A stretch of 64,000 nucleotides of DNA from CAYPEK01 sp964409645 (GTDB lineage: Bacteria; UBP15; UBA6099): assembly GCA_964409645.1 (NCBI GenBank), contig CAYPEK010000008.1, forward strand, positions 4,024 through 68,023, read 5' to 3'. The translations under genes and the position numbers were made by a program. The notes below the pieces were generated by a model. It searched no databases. It saw only the letters and a program-made list of their open reading frames with translations, and was not told the origin of the DNA. Position 1 is the stretch's first letter. Every line of letters begins with the position of its first letter. Positions 1 through 10,000 of the stretch are shown in pieces.

Positions 1-1041
1 CAGGAGGATGCGGGATGGACGACGGTGCAGGCGATTTTCGCGGACGCCGGCGAGTCGGTCACAGCGATCAATACCGATGCCGAAAAGAAGGAGATAGTCG
101 GCGTTCTTGAAAGCGCGATTTCCGCATGGGCGAAGACATACACAACGACAGCCGAGAAACGCCTTACGATCAAAGAGATCGTGGTTGCGGCGAAGTACGG
201 AAATACATTCACATCGGAAGATGTTTCAAGCATAATTGCCAACCTGCGCGCGAGCCTCAATTCGCTGGTGGCCCCTGCGGCGGTGGCATCGACAACGCTG
301 GTTTCGAGCAACGACATGAGCTCGATGATGAACGGATACGATATACTTCGCGGCGTGCTGATCAGATCGATGCATGAAAACGCGGGAGCTTCGGCGCAGA
401 CGGCGGCAGACTCGATCAACTCGCTGCTCGACGTGCTTGCCGCGCTCGGCGCGGGTTCCGAAAGCACAACCTCGATGGGGCAGGTGATGGACAACTGGCT
501 GCCCGTATGGACGGCTCAGACGGCTGCGCTGATGACCGCGCTCGGACCGCTCGAAATGGCGGACCACACGAAAACGGACAATCTGATGCAGCTCGCGCAC
601 GACCTTCAGGCGCTTCCCGCCGGAGCGACCGATGCGCAGGTCGAGGATGTGCTTAACGACTACCTCTCGGCCGCAACGACGGCGAAGGCTATGACGATGT
701 ACACAGATCACAAAACGTGTTCGATCTCGACTTCCGGCACGTCGGTTGTAGCGAACAACTGCCCGAGCAAGGAAGAGATTTTCGACCTGATCGAGACGCA
801 CTATGAAAAATCGCTGCCGAAGCTCCGCGCGTTCGAACAGGGCATAGAAGACTGGTACAACAGCTCGGACAGCAGCCTCGATAAAATTGTGCTCGGGAAT
901 ACGTATGCGATAATGCAAAACGTGTACGCGAGCATGAAGGAGAGCTCGGCGAACAAGGCGGCGATCGGCGCCGCGCTCGATGCGGCCGGTATCCACAAGG
1001 AACTCTTCTGGCTCGTGATGAACCTCGAGCCGTATATGTGA
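1..1041 (+). CDS. Hypothetical protein, 5' end cut by window
   Basis: The reading frame is open from base 1, so the true start lies outside the window; a GTG at 25 is in frame but has no reason to be the start. At least 346 residues are seen. The product is rich in Ala, Ser, Met and predicted helices and has only two Cys, in the segment around 'DHKTCS...NNCPS'. I recognise no domain. It may be the helical C-terminal part of a larger exported protein. It ends with TGA only 27 nt before the next gene on the same strand, so the two are probably co-transcribed. The function is unknown. Confidence 0.7.
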   Translation, partial: QEDAGWTTVQAIFADAGESVTAINTDAEKKEIVGVLESAISAWAKTYTTTAEKRLTIKEIVVAAKYGNTFTSEDVSSIIANLRASLNSLVAPAAVASTTLVSSNDMSSMMNGYDILRGVLIRSMHENAGASAQTAADSINSLLDVLAALGAGSESTTSMGQVMDNWLPVWTAQTAALMTALGPLEMADHTKTDNLMQLAHDLQALPAGATDAQVEDVLNDYLSAATTAKAMTMYTDHKTCSISTSGTSVVANNCPSKEEIFDLIETHYEKSLPKLRAFEQGIEDWYNSSDSSLDKIVLGNTYAIMQNVYASMKESSANKAAIGAALDAAGIHKELFWLVMNLEPYM

Positions 1042-1068
1042 TACATGTGAATTGACGAGGAAAAAATA

Positions 1069-1710
1069 TTGCGCTTAAAAGCAACGGCAACATTGGCACT
1101 GCTGCTCGCAGCGTTGTGTGCGACGGCGTCATTTGCGGAAGACAGAATTCCCACCTACACCGGCTGGTACGGCTTCGAGCAACCGGCGTCCGTATGGGAC
1201 GGCGGACGGCGATTTGCAATCTTCACCGATCCGTCGAACCCGCTCAGAGCGAATCAGGAAATGTTTGTTTTGCGCGGCGACGACGTGGTTGGGTTGGTTC
1301 TGATAACCGACGTAGGAAGCCTGAACGTGTACGGCAATTTCTATTCGCATTTAAGGCGCTACGAATTCGGATCGAAGGACAGGATCGCGATCCCGGAGCC
1401 GGACGCGCTGCCGATGCGGTTGCCGAACCGCAAACTTGGGCAAGTGCTCTTCACCTCGCTCGCACCCGACGGACGCATCTGGGTTGTCGTGGACCGTGGA
1501 CTTAAAGACGGAATCGACATAGACACGCCTGTCGATGCGATGCTGGAAAACCGCAAGATCGGAACAGTAAAGATGCTGTTCTGCGGGCGAACTCTTTCCT
1601 ATGGGTTGCTCGACCGTGAGGCGATCGTGCCGGCGTACCGGATAGACGAAACGCTGATCCGCTTCGGCGATAAAACGTCGTTGCAGTCGTCCGCGGTGCA
1701 GGGAAAGTAA
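1069..1710 (+). CDS. Secreted beta-rich hypothetical protein
   Basis: 213 residues from a TTG start preceded by GACGAGG at 1054-1060; no in-frame ATG fits better. The first 23 residues form a Sec signal peptide (MRLK, a hydrophobic stretch, then ASFA before EDR). The mature part is about 190 residues and beta-rich. It has Gly-Asp turns such as 'VVDRGLKDGIDIDTPV' and 'NRKIGTVKML', a pattern like small barrel domains in which a sequence around DGI is followed by a G-x-V strand. No family is assigned. It follows the upstream helical protein by 27 nt and ends 45 nt before a strong terminator, so it is the last gene of that operon. It is probably periplasmic or exported. Confidence 0.7.
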   Translation: MRLKATATLALLLAALCATASFAEDRIPTYTGWYGFEQPASVWDGGRRFAIFTDPSNPLRANQEMFVLRGDDVVGLVLITDVGSLNVYGNFYSHLRRYEFGSKDRIAIPEPDALPMRLPNRKLGQVLFTSLAPDGRIWVVVDRGLKDGIDIDTPVDAMLENRKIGTVKMLFCGRTLSYGLLDREAIVPAYRIDETLIRFGDKTSLQSSAVQGK

Positions 1711-1755
1711 ACAAGTAATTTAGAAGATTGATTAGCAAATAGACTTTGATGACAT

Positions 1756-1791
1756 AAAGGGGCGCTATGCAAAGCGCCCCTTTATTTTTTT
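1756..1791 (+). terminator. Rho-independent terminator
   Basis: A perfect 11-bp stem (1756-1766 with 1773-1783, AAAGGGGCGCT and its complement) with a 6-nt loop is followed by a run of seven T. It closes the operon ending at 1710. Confidence 0.9.
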
Positions 1792-1805
1792 GTTAATACA
1801 TTCTT

Positions 1806-1839
1806 TGACGTGATCGCTTGCTGACATGCTCGGTTCGGA
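1806..1839 (-). repeat. Degenerate copy of dispersed 29-nt repeat (family A)
   Basis: ACGTGATCGCTTGCTGAC followed by a GCTCGG-like end resembles the reverse complement of the repeat at 11680-11708, with several changes. Confidence 0.5.
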
Positions 1840-1940
1840 TTTTAATCACAAAATGTGCGAAAAACGTGGACTCGACGGCGGTCTGCACCCTTTTTTCGTA
1901 TGAATCTTTTTGTGTATTTGTCTGCTGTCGATCACATGTT

Positions 1941-4817
1941 TCAGAAAGGCGGCTTAGCAGGAAATTCGAGGTTCTTCGCCGCATAGAATCTCTTCGTCCA
2001 CGACGGAAGCTCGGTTTTCTGGAGCATCTCCCGCCATTCCTCGTCGTTGATTATCTCTTTGTTGACCATGTCGTAATACGAATATACGACGCCTTTTGTC
2101 ACCTGTCGTCTGCCGTGGAACGGGAGCAGCAGGTCCCACTCCGTCGGCAGCCCCACCGCCGCGTGCAGATAATCGATCTGAGCCTTGCCGCCGCCTGCTA
2201 TATCGACTATCTTCGACACCGGGTCCGGGTTCGAGATTGTAAATTCGTCATTCGCGAGGCTTTTGAAGACGAGGAAGTTGTGCTCCGCCGATCCGCCGAC
2301 GTGCAGTATCATGTCGTATTCCGCGGGAGTCAGTTTTTTGCCCTCTATCTGTTTGATAGCCATCTTCCTGAAAGTGAGAATCGAGTCGCGGGTGTCCTTG
2401 AGCCGTCGTGTCAGTCCGGCCCGCAGACTGTCCGTGTCCAACTCGCCATCATCTAAATAATATTTCGACTCCTTATCCAATTTCTTTTTGTCATTCGGCA
2501 ACAACTCGCCTACGAGGGCTATTTCCATGTCCACGAGGCCCGCTATGGCCTTGAAAGTCGCCGGGTCCGGCTCGACCGCGCCCAGAGGCGGCTTGTACCA
2601 TATCGGCTCGAAGCCGCCTTCGCCCGCCTCCGCCGCGGACCGCTCATTCACCAGCACGGTCGCGTGCCTGAGTGTCGCCCAGCTTGCAAGGCCGGTCTGT
2701 AGCCGTTTCGTGCCCCACATCTCCCGGCTCGCGGAGCCCTCCGGCGCCGCCGTGTCCGCCCATTGCGTGCCGAGCGCTTCGAGCCACGCGTCGTAAATCC
2801 CGCGCGAGTCGCCGCTTTTCTTTCCCCATCGCTTTTCGAGATCGGCGGTCACGGCCGCAAGGTTCGGAAATTCCTTGTACACTCCGCTGTTCTTCAGAAT
2901 CTCTTTGGCAATCGGGCTGCCGAGCACCGCTGGAAAATCGAAGGAAGTCGGAAGCATTCTACCAATTTGTTCATTGTCGGGCCAATCTTCATGGTAAACG
3001 ACCGAGTTGAGCACCTCGTTGTCGAAACCCCAGCTCAACGGAAAAATCCGGACGCCGCCTATCTGGTGCTTGATATAGTCCGGCTTTACATAATTCTCCG
3101 GTGTCCATACAAGGTCGTACCGCGAGGGCGCGATGAAGTTCAGATATGGTTTGATAAATGCGAAAGCTTCCTGCCGCAGCTCGACCGGCATCCCGCGCAA
3201 GGCCTTCATTTCGTCATCGGTGAAATTTATCGACGACAGATAGCGCAGCGACCTGAAATGCAGCCCCAGCTTTTCGGATTTTGTGTAGTGTCCGCGCGGT
3301 TTCAGGTCTTCATACTCGTACCTGACTCCGAGTACGTCGGACTCCGCGTATCCGTCCGCCGCCATTATTCTTTTCACTTCCGGATTGTTCGATTTCGGAT
3401 TCGAATTGAGTTCTTTGAGCGTGTCGAATATTTTGCAGAGTCTGCCGGTGCAGCGGTCTTTGTTCAAGTAATCCGCCGAGTCGTTTATGAATTTCCGTAG
3501 CGCGGGGATCGCCTCGCGCCGCTCAACCACCTGAAAAATGCCTTCATACGAAGCCGCGAACACTTCCCAGAACACGTCGGTTGTCACCAAGTACGGCCGC
3601 GTGGGAACCCGGCTGTCGTACTCGCCGGTGTAAGATTCGGAGTCGTACAGGTAACACAACTGTTCGTATTCGGTCCGCCTGAATGCGCCGCCGTCACTGT
3701 TCAGCAGCTTGAGATCGTCTTTCCCCGTAACGAACATCCACGCGTTCGCCACGTCGGCGAGCGGGGTCGGGACCGGCTCATATACAAGGCTTTCCGCGCC
3801 GCCCGTGCCGCGCGTCACGCCGATCAGCCCGCGTCCGTCCGCCGTCCACTCCGGTTTGAGCGCGAAACTTATGTTTTCAGCCGCCTGTTTCCTGCCGTAG
3901 TCGGGATGGTAGTATAAATCGACGCCTTTCTGTCCCACGCGCCAAGCCGAAAAACCGATCCCGTTCGGCGTGAATGATATTGCCGATCCGCAAACCGCGT
4001 TGACTTTGCTTTTTCCGGGCGCGGTCCAGTCGGACCAGTCATATTTAATCATACCGACGCACTTTTTTCCGTCTTCAAAAAACAGTTCGTCTCCGGAGAC
4101 GTGAAATCCGACCGGGACCGACGATGCGGCCTTGAACACTTCATGCTCTTCGGACTTGTGTATCTTCTTAAGTTTTGCTCCGGCCGGCGCCGTCACGTCG
4201 TAAGGCGCTTTGCCGTACTCGCTCAACGTCCTGATTCCGTATCCGTGGCCCGGGTACTCGACTCCGAAATAAATCCGCCGCCATGCGCCGCTCTCGTGCT
4301 TGCTGGTTTTCTTATCGTCCGCCTGATCCCATCTTGTCGTGTACAAACTGAATATTGATGTGCTGACCACGAGATTCTTCAACTTCTCGCCAGTCGAATA
4401 CAATTTCTTCCAATTGGGTGTTTTCGAAGCCGCGCCGCGCCATATCGCGCTTTTGCCGCCGGATTTGCCGAGCAGAAAAACGTCTTTGCCGTCAGGATGC
4501 CACGCGACCGCGGTGAACGAATCGCCGCCTTTCGGGGGTGCGAGCTTCACCGCCGCTTTTCCGGTGAATCCCATCAGGGCGATGCCGTGCGAGTTTCCTT
4601 TTTTGTACACGACAAGCGCCTCCGGCGCGACCGGCGAAACGGCGAGCGCAACCGTTTTCGCGCCCGACTCGATAGGCGCGGTCTTCGCCTTTACCGGTGA
4701 TCGCGTAACATCCAGTATCTCATAACCCTCGTATTCGAAACAGAATGCCGTCGTTGTAATAAATAAGGCGGCAAGTGCGGCGAGGAACGATGTCATCAGG
4801 GAAATCGGCTTGTTCAT
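1941..4817 (-). CDS. Secreted DUF3160 protein
   Basis: 958 residues from ATG 4817, which has GGAGG seven bases upstream. The open frame extends to 5150, but that part overlaps the divergent acetyltransferase and reads like non-coding translation, so it is excluded. A signal peptide (MNKPISLMTSFLAALAALFITTTAFC) comes first. Residues about 35-380 have short beta repeats with WHPDGKDVFLLG-type turns, like a TolB/WD propeller. The remainder matches DUF3160: 'YLVTTDVFWEVFAASYEGIF', 'ASWATLRHATVLVNE', 'GGSAEHNFLVFKSLAND' and 'VYSYYDM' near the end. DUF3160 proteins are large exported proteins of unknown activity. It stands alone, and its divergent partner is a GNAT gene. The call to family is firm; function is unknown. 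Confidence 0.88.
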   Translation of the reverse strand: MNKPISLMTSFLAALAALFITTTAFCFEYEGYEILDVTRSPVKAKTAPIESGAKTVALAVSPVAPEALVVYKKGNSHGIALMGFTGKAAVKLAPPKGGDSFTAVAWHPDGKDVFLLGKSGGKSAIWRGAASKTPNWKKLYSTGEKLKNLVVSTSIFSLYTTRWDQADDKKTSKHESGAWRRIYFGVEYPGHGYGIRTLSEYGKAPYDVTAPAGAKLKKIHKSEEHEVFKAASSVPVGFHVSGDELFFEDGKKCVGMIKYDWSDWTAPGKSKVNAVCGSAISFTPNGIGFSAWRVGQKGVDLYYHPDYGRKQAAENISFALKPEWTADGRGLIGVTRGTGGAESLVYEPVPTPLADVANAWMFVTGKDDLKLLNSDGGAFRRTEYEQLCYLYDSESYTGEYDSRVPTRPYLVTTDVFWEVFAASYEGIFQVVERREAIPALRKFINDSADYLNKDRCTGRLCKIFDTLKELNSNPKSNNPEVKRIMAADGYAESDVLGVRYEYEDLKPRGHYTKSEKLGLHFRSLRYLSSINFTDDEMKALRGMPVELRQEAFAFIKPYLNFIAPSRYDLVWTPENYVKPDYIKHQIGGVRIFPLSWGFDNEVLNSVVYHEDWPDNEQIGRMLPTSFDFPAVLGSPIAKEILKNSGVYKEFPNLAAVTADLEKRWGKKSGDSRGIYDAWLEALGTQWADTAAPEGSASREMWGTKRLQTGLASWATLRHATVLVNERSAAEAGEGGFEPIWYKPPLGAVEPDPATFKAIAGLVDMEIALVGELLPNDKKKLDKESKYYLDDGELDTDSLRAGLTRRLKDTRDSILTFRKMAIKQIEGKKLTPAEYDMILHVGGSAEHNFLVFKSLANDEFTISNPDPVSKIVDIAGGGKAQIDYLHAAVGLPTEWDLLLPFHGRRQVTKGVVYSYYDMVNKEIINDEEWREMLQKTELPSWTKRFYAAKNLEFPAKPPF

Positions 4818-4958
4818 TTCAGCCTCCGGAATAATACAATGAAATGATTTTATATAATGCTGATTCATTAAACAATACGATTGATTTACTATTAATGGAT
4901 TATATCGACTGCGAGTGTGGCGCGTGTGAAGCCGAGAGAGGAAGAGCGAGGTTGCTAT

Positions 4959-5387
4959 ATGACGATCAGGCCGATGAGGATGGAAGATTACGACGGAGTA
5001 GTGGACGTGTGGCGGCGGGCGGGGCTGGACTTCAAACCGACGGGCCGCGAGAGCCGCGAGTCGGTCGAAAAGCAGCTCGCGCACTTCCCCGGAACGATGC
5101 TTGTCGCCGAAAACGACGGGAGGATCGTCGGTGTCGCGTTCGGCACACACGACTACCGCAAGGGCTGGATCAACCGGCTATCGGTCGCGCCGGAGGCGCA
5201 GGGCGGGGGAGTCGCCAAGCGGTTGGTTGCCGCCATCGAAAGCGAGCTCGAACGGATCGGCGTTTTCATGCTGTCGGCGACGATCATGAGCGACAACGAA
5301 AAGTCTAAATCCCTAGCCGGAAAATCCGGATACACGCACCATGGCAACGTAAGTTACTTCTCGAAAAAACTGCGCGATGACTGGTAA
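4959..5387 (+). CDS. GNAT family N-acetyltransferase
   Basis: 142 residues from ATG 4959, with GCGAGG seven bases upstream; the GTG at 4917 in the same frame has no ribosome site and adds a charged tail unlike the family. It shows the GNAT order: N-terminal helix, 'MLVAENDGRIVGVAFGTHDYRKGWINRLSVAPEAQGGGVAKRLV' containing motif A (Q81-G-G-G-V-A86, the acetyl-CoA pyrophosphate loop), then 'MSDNEKSKSLAGKSGY', the usual NxxSxxLyxKxGF element, here shortened. The acceptor cannot be told from sequence. It is a cytoplasmic single-domain enzyme, divergent from the DUF3160 gene. Confidence 0.88.
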   Translation: MTIRPMRMEDYDGVVDVWRRAGLDFKPTGRESRESVEKQLAHFPGTMLVAENDGRIVGVAFGTHDYRKGWINRLSVAPEAQGGGVAKRLVAAIESELERIGVFMLSATIMSDNEKSKSLAGKSGYTHHGNVSYFSKKLRDDW

Positions 5388-5399
5388 GCGCCAGTAGTG

Positions 5400-6860
5400 C
5401 TACCGGCGGCTGTTCTGGAAGTATGATTCGCAATTTTTCTGAAGCGGCTCTGAGAATTCTGCTGCAGAGAAGCCGAACCCGTTCCAGTGATACATATCCG
5501 TTCTTGTATTATCCGCGCCGACGCCGGGGGCAAGGAACGTGTCGCCCCGGTGAAATGCGCAGAGGGCGCAGCCGTTGCCGCATAAAACTGTGGCGTCGAT
5601 GAGCGGCCGTGCGAGCGCCGAGCCGCGCCAGAGCGCGACGAGTTTCTTATCCGTGACCCGATAAACGTGCGGTCTGGGCGCAATCTCGTTGTCGATGTCG
5701 GAAAAATGCTCCTCGATTGAGACGAGTTCCGGGACACTGTCACCATCGAGATCGCCTGCCGAGACGGAATCGAGAACGCAGCCATTCGACTCCCACAGTT
5801 TCTTTCCATTTTTGTATCCGGCAATCGCCGTTTTTCCACCGGGCCTGCTGACGCCTTTCAACGTCACACCTTTGAAATCGGGCAGTTTATTCATCGGAAA
5901 CGCAAACTTTTTACCGCCCGCATTTTGAGAATTGGCAACCGGAAAGTATGTGCCGCCCGGGACGTGTGTTGCGATACCGTGACACGTGATGTTTCGCGAA
6001 ATGGCGTCGGCTTCACACACCACGGCGAGCCCGCGCTTCGTTACGTCGTATTTCTGGTCGAACAGGTTGTTGCCGAGCGAATAAAAAACGGGATTGCCGC
6101 CGACTTCGCCCGGTTCGATCACGACATGTGGATGGCTGCCGATGATGGCGTCCGCGCCTGCGGTGAACAGTTTCCGCGCGACTTCGTTCATCTTCTCATC
6201 CGGCCAGTCGCGAAGCTCGATGCCCCAATGAATGAAGACGAAAACCGCATCCGAGAGGGCGGCAGCAAGTCGCACGCGCCGAATTACCGGCTGCCATTCC
6301 ATGTCGTCGTCAATTACGACATCGCCGCCCGTGAGATCGAGCGGAACCACCGATATAGTGACACCGTCCGCGGTTTTGAACCACGGCGATTCGTTGAAAA
6401 CGAGCGAGTCAACGCCGTTCTTAGCGAGAAGAGCGGCGGTTTTGGATTTGCCGGCGGCGCCGGTGTCTGTCGAATGGTTGTTTTCGAGCGACATCGCGGT
6501 GAAGCTGGCCTTGCGGAGGAGCTTTAGCCGTTCGGGTTTAATGTGGAAACACAAGTTAGCGGGGATTCCGGCGCGGCAGTCGGATTTGCCGCCGGCCGCG
6601 CCTTCGAGATTGCCGATGACGGCGTCCGCGCCGAAGAACAGTTTTTTCATACCGGCCCACGGATTGCTGTCGGGCGATTTGCTTATCTGCGACTCGACCA
6701 GCCGGGAAAGAAGGACGTCGCCGACAAAAACAATTTTCATTTTTTGCGGCTGCGTTCTTTTCGTCCCCTCGCCCGTAGCGCAGACCACAACCGCCATAAG
6801 GACAGCGAAAGCCGCAACGGCGAGCAGCGTTCTCTTCTTTTGGCTCAACTGTTTGCACAT
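5400..6860 (-). CDS. CapA-family protein with C-terminal FG-GAP-like part
   Basis: 486 residues from ATG 6860; a GTG at 6881 would add seven residues and is a possible alternative. A signal or anchor helix occupies about 8-30. The CapA (PGA_cap, metallophosphatase-fold) domain has 'KIVFVGDVLLSR' (Gly-Asp at 47-48), 'ADAVIGNLEGA', 'MSLENNHSTDTG', 'VFIHWG', 'ADAIIGSHPHVV' and 'VFYSLGNNLFDQ', which are its metal-site and core motifs. CapA takes part in poly-gamma-glutamate export in Bacillus, but many homologues have other or unknown roles. The last ~130 residues carry 'AGDLDGDSVPELVSI', an FG-GAP/VCBS-type calcium-loop repeat not typical of CapA. No other capsule genes are adjacent. Confidence 0.85.
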   Translation of the reverse strand: MCKQLSQKKRTLLAVAAFAVLMAVVVCATGEGTKRTQPQKMKIVFVGDVLLSRLVESQISKSPDSNPWAGMKKLFFGADAVIGNLEGAAGGKSDCRAGIPANLCFHIKPERLKLLRKASFTAMSLENNHSTDTGAAGKSKTAALLAKNGVDSLVFNESPWFKTADGVTISVVPLDLTGGDVVIDDDMEWQPVIRRVRLAAALSDAVFVFIHWGIELRDWPDEKMNEVARKLFTAGADAIIGSHPHVVIEPGEVGGNPVFYSLGNNLFDQKYDVTKRGLAVVCEADAISRNITCHGIATHVPGGTYFPVANSQNAGGKKFAFPMNKLPDFKGVTLKGVSRPGGKTAIAGYKNGKKLWESNGCVLDSVSAGDLDGDSVPELVSIEEHFSDIDNEIAPRPHVYRVTDKKLVALWRGSALARPLIDATVLCGNGCALCAFHRGDTFLAPGVGADNTRTDMYHWNGFGFSAAEFSEPLQKNCESYFQNSRR

Positions 6861-6920
6861 TATATGTTCCAAGAATACCACACCTGCGGGAATGACAAAA
6901 TGAAGGCTATAAATAAAAGA

Positions 6921-6960
6921 AGGGACAGGCTCGCGGGGGGAGTGTGCGATACCTGTCCCT
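6921..6960. repeat. Inverted repeat AGGGACAGG ... CCTGTCCCT
   Basis: A 9-bp perfect inverted repeat (6921-6929, 6952-6960) with a 22-nt spacer, between two minus-strand genes. A related GGGAC...GTCCC hairpin lies at 48914-48950. Such ends occur in REP-like elements mobilised by Y1 transposases; no transposase is here. Confidence 0.5.
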
Positions 6961-7002
6961 GTCTTTTCAGGCTTAAGGCCTGTTCCACTTACTTCCTTAA
7001 TA

Positions 7003-10000
7003 TCAATCGCTACAGGTTTTCGTCGAGCAGCAGGCGGGAATGGGCGCTTTGCTCGAACAGAGCACCGCGCTGCTGACGTCGTAAACGCTGTCGATTTTGG
7101 AACCGTAGGAATCCTTCATGGCAAGTATGTCCGTCAGGTTGATGGTGCCGTCGTTATTGAAGTCCGCCCAAGCGCGGTAGCATGTTTCGCCGGATTTCGC
7201 GCCGTAGGCGTTTTTGATCGCCATAATGTCCTGAAGGTTGACTGAGCTGTCGCAGTTCGGGTTACCTGCGTCGCCGCCGCCGTTTCCTGAGGCACCCGGC
7301 AGATCGAGCACGTTCACAGTGATTGAATTGGCGGTGGACGGAAGGGTGACTGCCTTTTTGAGAGTAACGTAGCAGTAATCGGTCGTTTTGGATGTGCAAG
7401 CGACCGGACTCGAACTCACCGGCATTCTGAGTCTCACAGTGTAAGTGACGCTCGAAGCTCCGATGGGCGCTTTCATGTCCGGTGGTTTGCCGACGTTGTC
7501 GGTACTGACTGTCGAAATAACCGTGTCTGGTGAAGATGTCTGAACCAACTCGATCCTTGTGTCGGTAAGAGCGGTGTATGTATAAGTTGCTTTGGTCTTC
7601 ATGCAGTCGGTAGTCGAAGCGCATTGCGGATCGGCAATCGAGTAGTATCTGATTTCGCCGTTCGTGCCTTTCCCATTCACTTTGACGGTGTTCGGACAGT
7701 CGGTGCAGGTGTTCGGTTTGATGTGAATTTTGCCGCCGGTGGATGAGGGCAGGGTGGAAACTGTTTTAGCCGATTCGCCGGATGTGGCGTTCGCATACGA
7801 AACCCACACGTAATAATCGCTTTCGTTGATCGAAAGGGACGCGAGGTCCGTTCCTGTTTTTATATAGTCCGTGCCGGCCTGCTGTATGACGGATGTGTTG
7901 ATTTTTTTGAACGTGTCGGTGCATGAAGCTTCGACGTTGTATTTACAGAGGTAGAGATTGTAGCCTTCGCCGGAGTCATACGCGCTGTCGTCATCGGCCG
8001 ATGCTACCCAGTTGACTTTCAGGCCGTACTGGGAGTCGTATTCGTAGGCGGAGACGGCGCCGGGGGATTTGAGTGTCGGCCCTTCCGAACAGGTGAAGCA
8101 GTTGGCGAGGTCGGACGCGTTGTATTTATCGCTGATGTTTCCGGCGAGGTCTTTTGCGGTTATGCAGTAAGAATATTTTTTGGACGAAGTGGTTTCCACT
8201 TGGTCCGTGTATTCGGTGTCGATGAGCTCGGCTGCGTCGTCGAGCAATTCGAAATCGGATGCGGAATCACACTGCGACATGTCGCCCTCGCATCTGTAAA
8301 CCGAATACGAAATTGTGTCTTTGTCGCTGACGGCTGCCCATTTCACGATGTTTCCGCCCTCTTCGGAGCTATAGAAGGAGTTCTCCGTGTCCGCGACCGG
8401 TTTCGCTGGCGGCAGAGTGTCCGCCGGGACGCACTCGACCGGGTCGGGCGTGTCAGGATCGCGGGAGACATTGCCGGCGGCGTCGTATCCGTAAACGCGG
8501 TAGCAATATATGGTGCTGTTTGTCAAACTTGTGTCCGTATAATTAGGAGTTGTCATAGCGTTAAGAGTTGCAACGGGCGTTCCGCCGTCTTTGGGCGAAG
8601 TGATTGTCGTTTTCGAGCAGTCGTTGTTAACAGCGGGGGCGCGCATGACGTAGTATCCCGATAATTTGAACGGGTCGGGATTGTTGCAGTCGGCGAAAGT
8701 TCCTTCGCTATCTTCTCCCGTGCAGATTTTGTTCCATTCGAGCTTGCACTTGTTGCCTTCAACCGGCGGGGTTGTCTTGATCTCTTTGCCGTCGGACTGG
8801 TTTTCGGGCCATCTGGGCGCAAGCGTGTCTGTGGGGATCATTATCGGGCCGCATTTCAGGTATGTGGTCATAGTGTCGAAATTGCTGCAATTCGGTGAGG
8901 TTTTTCCCGGGCACGTGCCGACAGTTGTGCAGTTGTCGCATGCCTCGACGTAGAGGCACCAAATGTCGCCTTCGTTTTTGAAGCCGGATGTGACAGAGCA
9001 GGAGAGAGTTTCCGGCGTGCTTGGGTCGTTCTTCGTGCAGAGGACGGCGTATCCGTTGGTTGTTGCTGTTTCTTCTTTTGTATCGCAGGAGCCGGGTTTC
9101 GCGAGATCGTCGAAACAGCCGTAGAGATTGTACGTTGCGGCGTCGATGTCGGAGACAGGTTGCCAAGTAGCATTTATACCGAGTTGGGTCATGTTGTAAG
9201 TAATGCTGAGAGTGTCGGGTTTGGAGGGCGACTTGAGGTCCTGTGGCGTGCAGGATACGGTCGTCCAGCCCGATTCGTTGTTGCCGACATCGATGGCCTG
9301 AATCGAGTAGGAATAAGAGAAGCCGTTTGTGAGCGCGCTGTCGTTGTCGGTGAACTGTTCTCCGAGAATTATGGCGCCGTTGAGCTGTGAGTTGTCGCGC
9401 TTGATGTTGTAACCGTAGAGGCTGGGGTCGGACGTGTCCGGAGACCAAGTGCAGAAGCATTTGCTTTCGCTGCCGTCGGGTGTGGAACAGGATGCGCCCG
9501 TCGGCGCGGCGGGCGGCATCCAGTCTTCCACACGGCACGGAGCCGTGGTTGCTGACCAGTCTTTCTGAGCGGTTTCGAGGCCGGTTTTGCCGACGCTCGA
9601 AAAGAAGAAGTAATGTTTGCTTCCGTCCAGCGATGCCTGAGGAACGGTGTAAGTGACGGAGTTCGAACTTGTGAGGTTGGTTGTGATGTCGAGATCGGAA
9701 AGATATACGGCGGTTGCGGCGTTGTTGGTCGTGTTGTGATAGACCTTGTATTTCGATACTGAGCTTGCGTCCGGCGATGAGTAGATGTCGATGATGCACT
9801 GATTGTTGTCCGGGATGGCGGAGCTCTTGACGCACTCGGGCGCATCGCCTGTGCCGTTTGCTTTGCACGTTGTGCTTTTGAACAGCGGCGCCGCAGGGAC
9901 GGTTACTTCATCGACAACTTTGGCTTCTTTCGTATCTTTGATGAGCATGAGTCCGGACGTGAGGTCAACAAGCCAGAACGGGATGCTGCCTGTCACGTCG

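Noticed and set aside
4818..5150. N-terminal extension of the DUF3160 frame
   Set aside because: It overlaps the divergent acetyltransferase, has no ribosome site, and the signal peptide begins at 4817.
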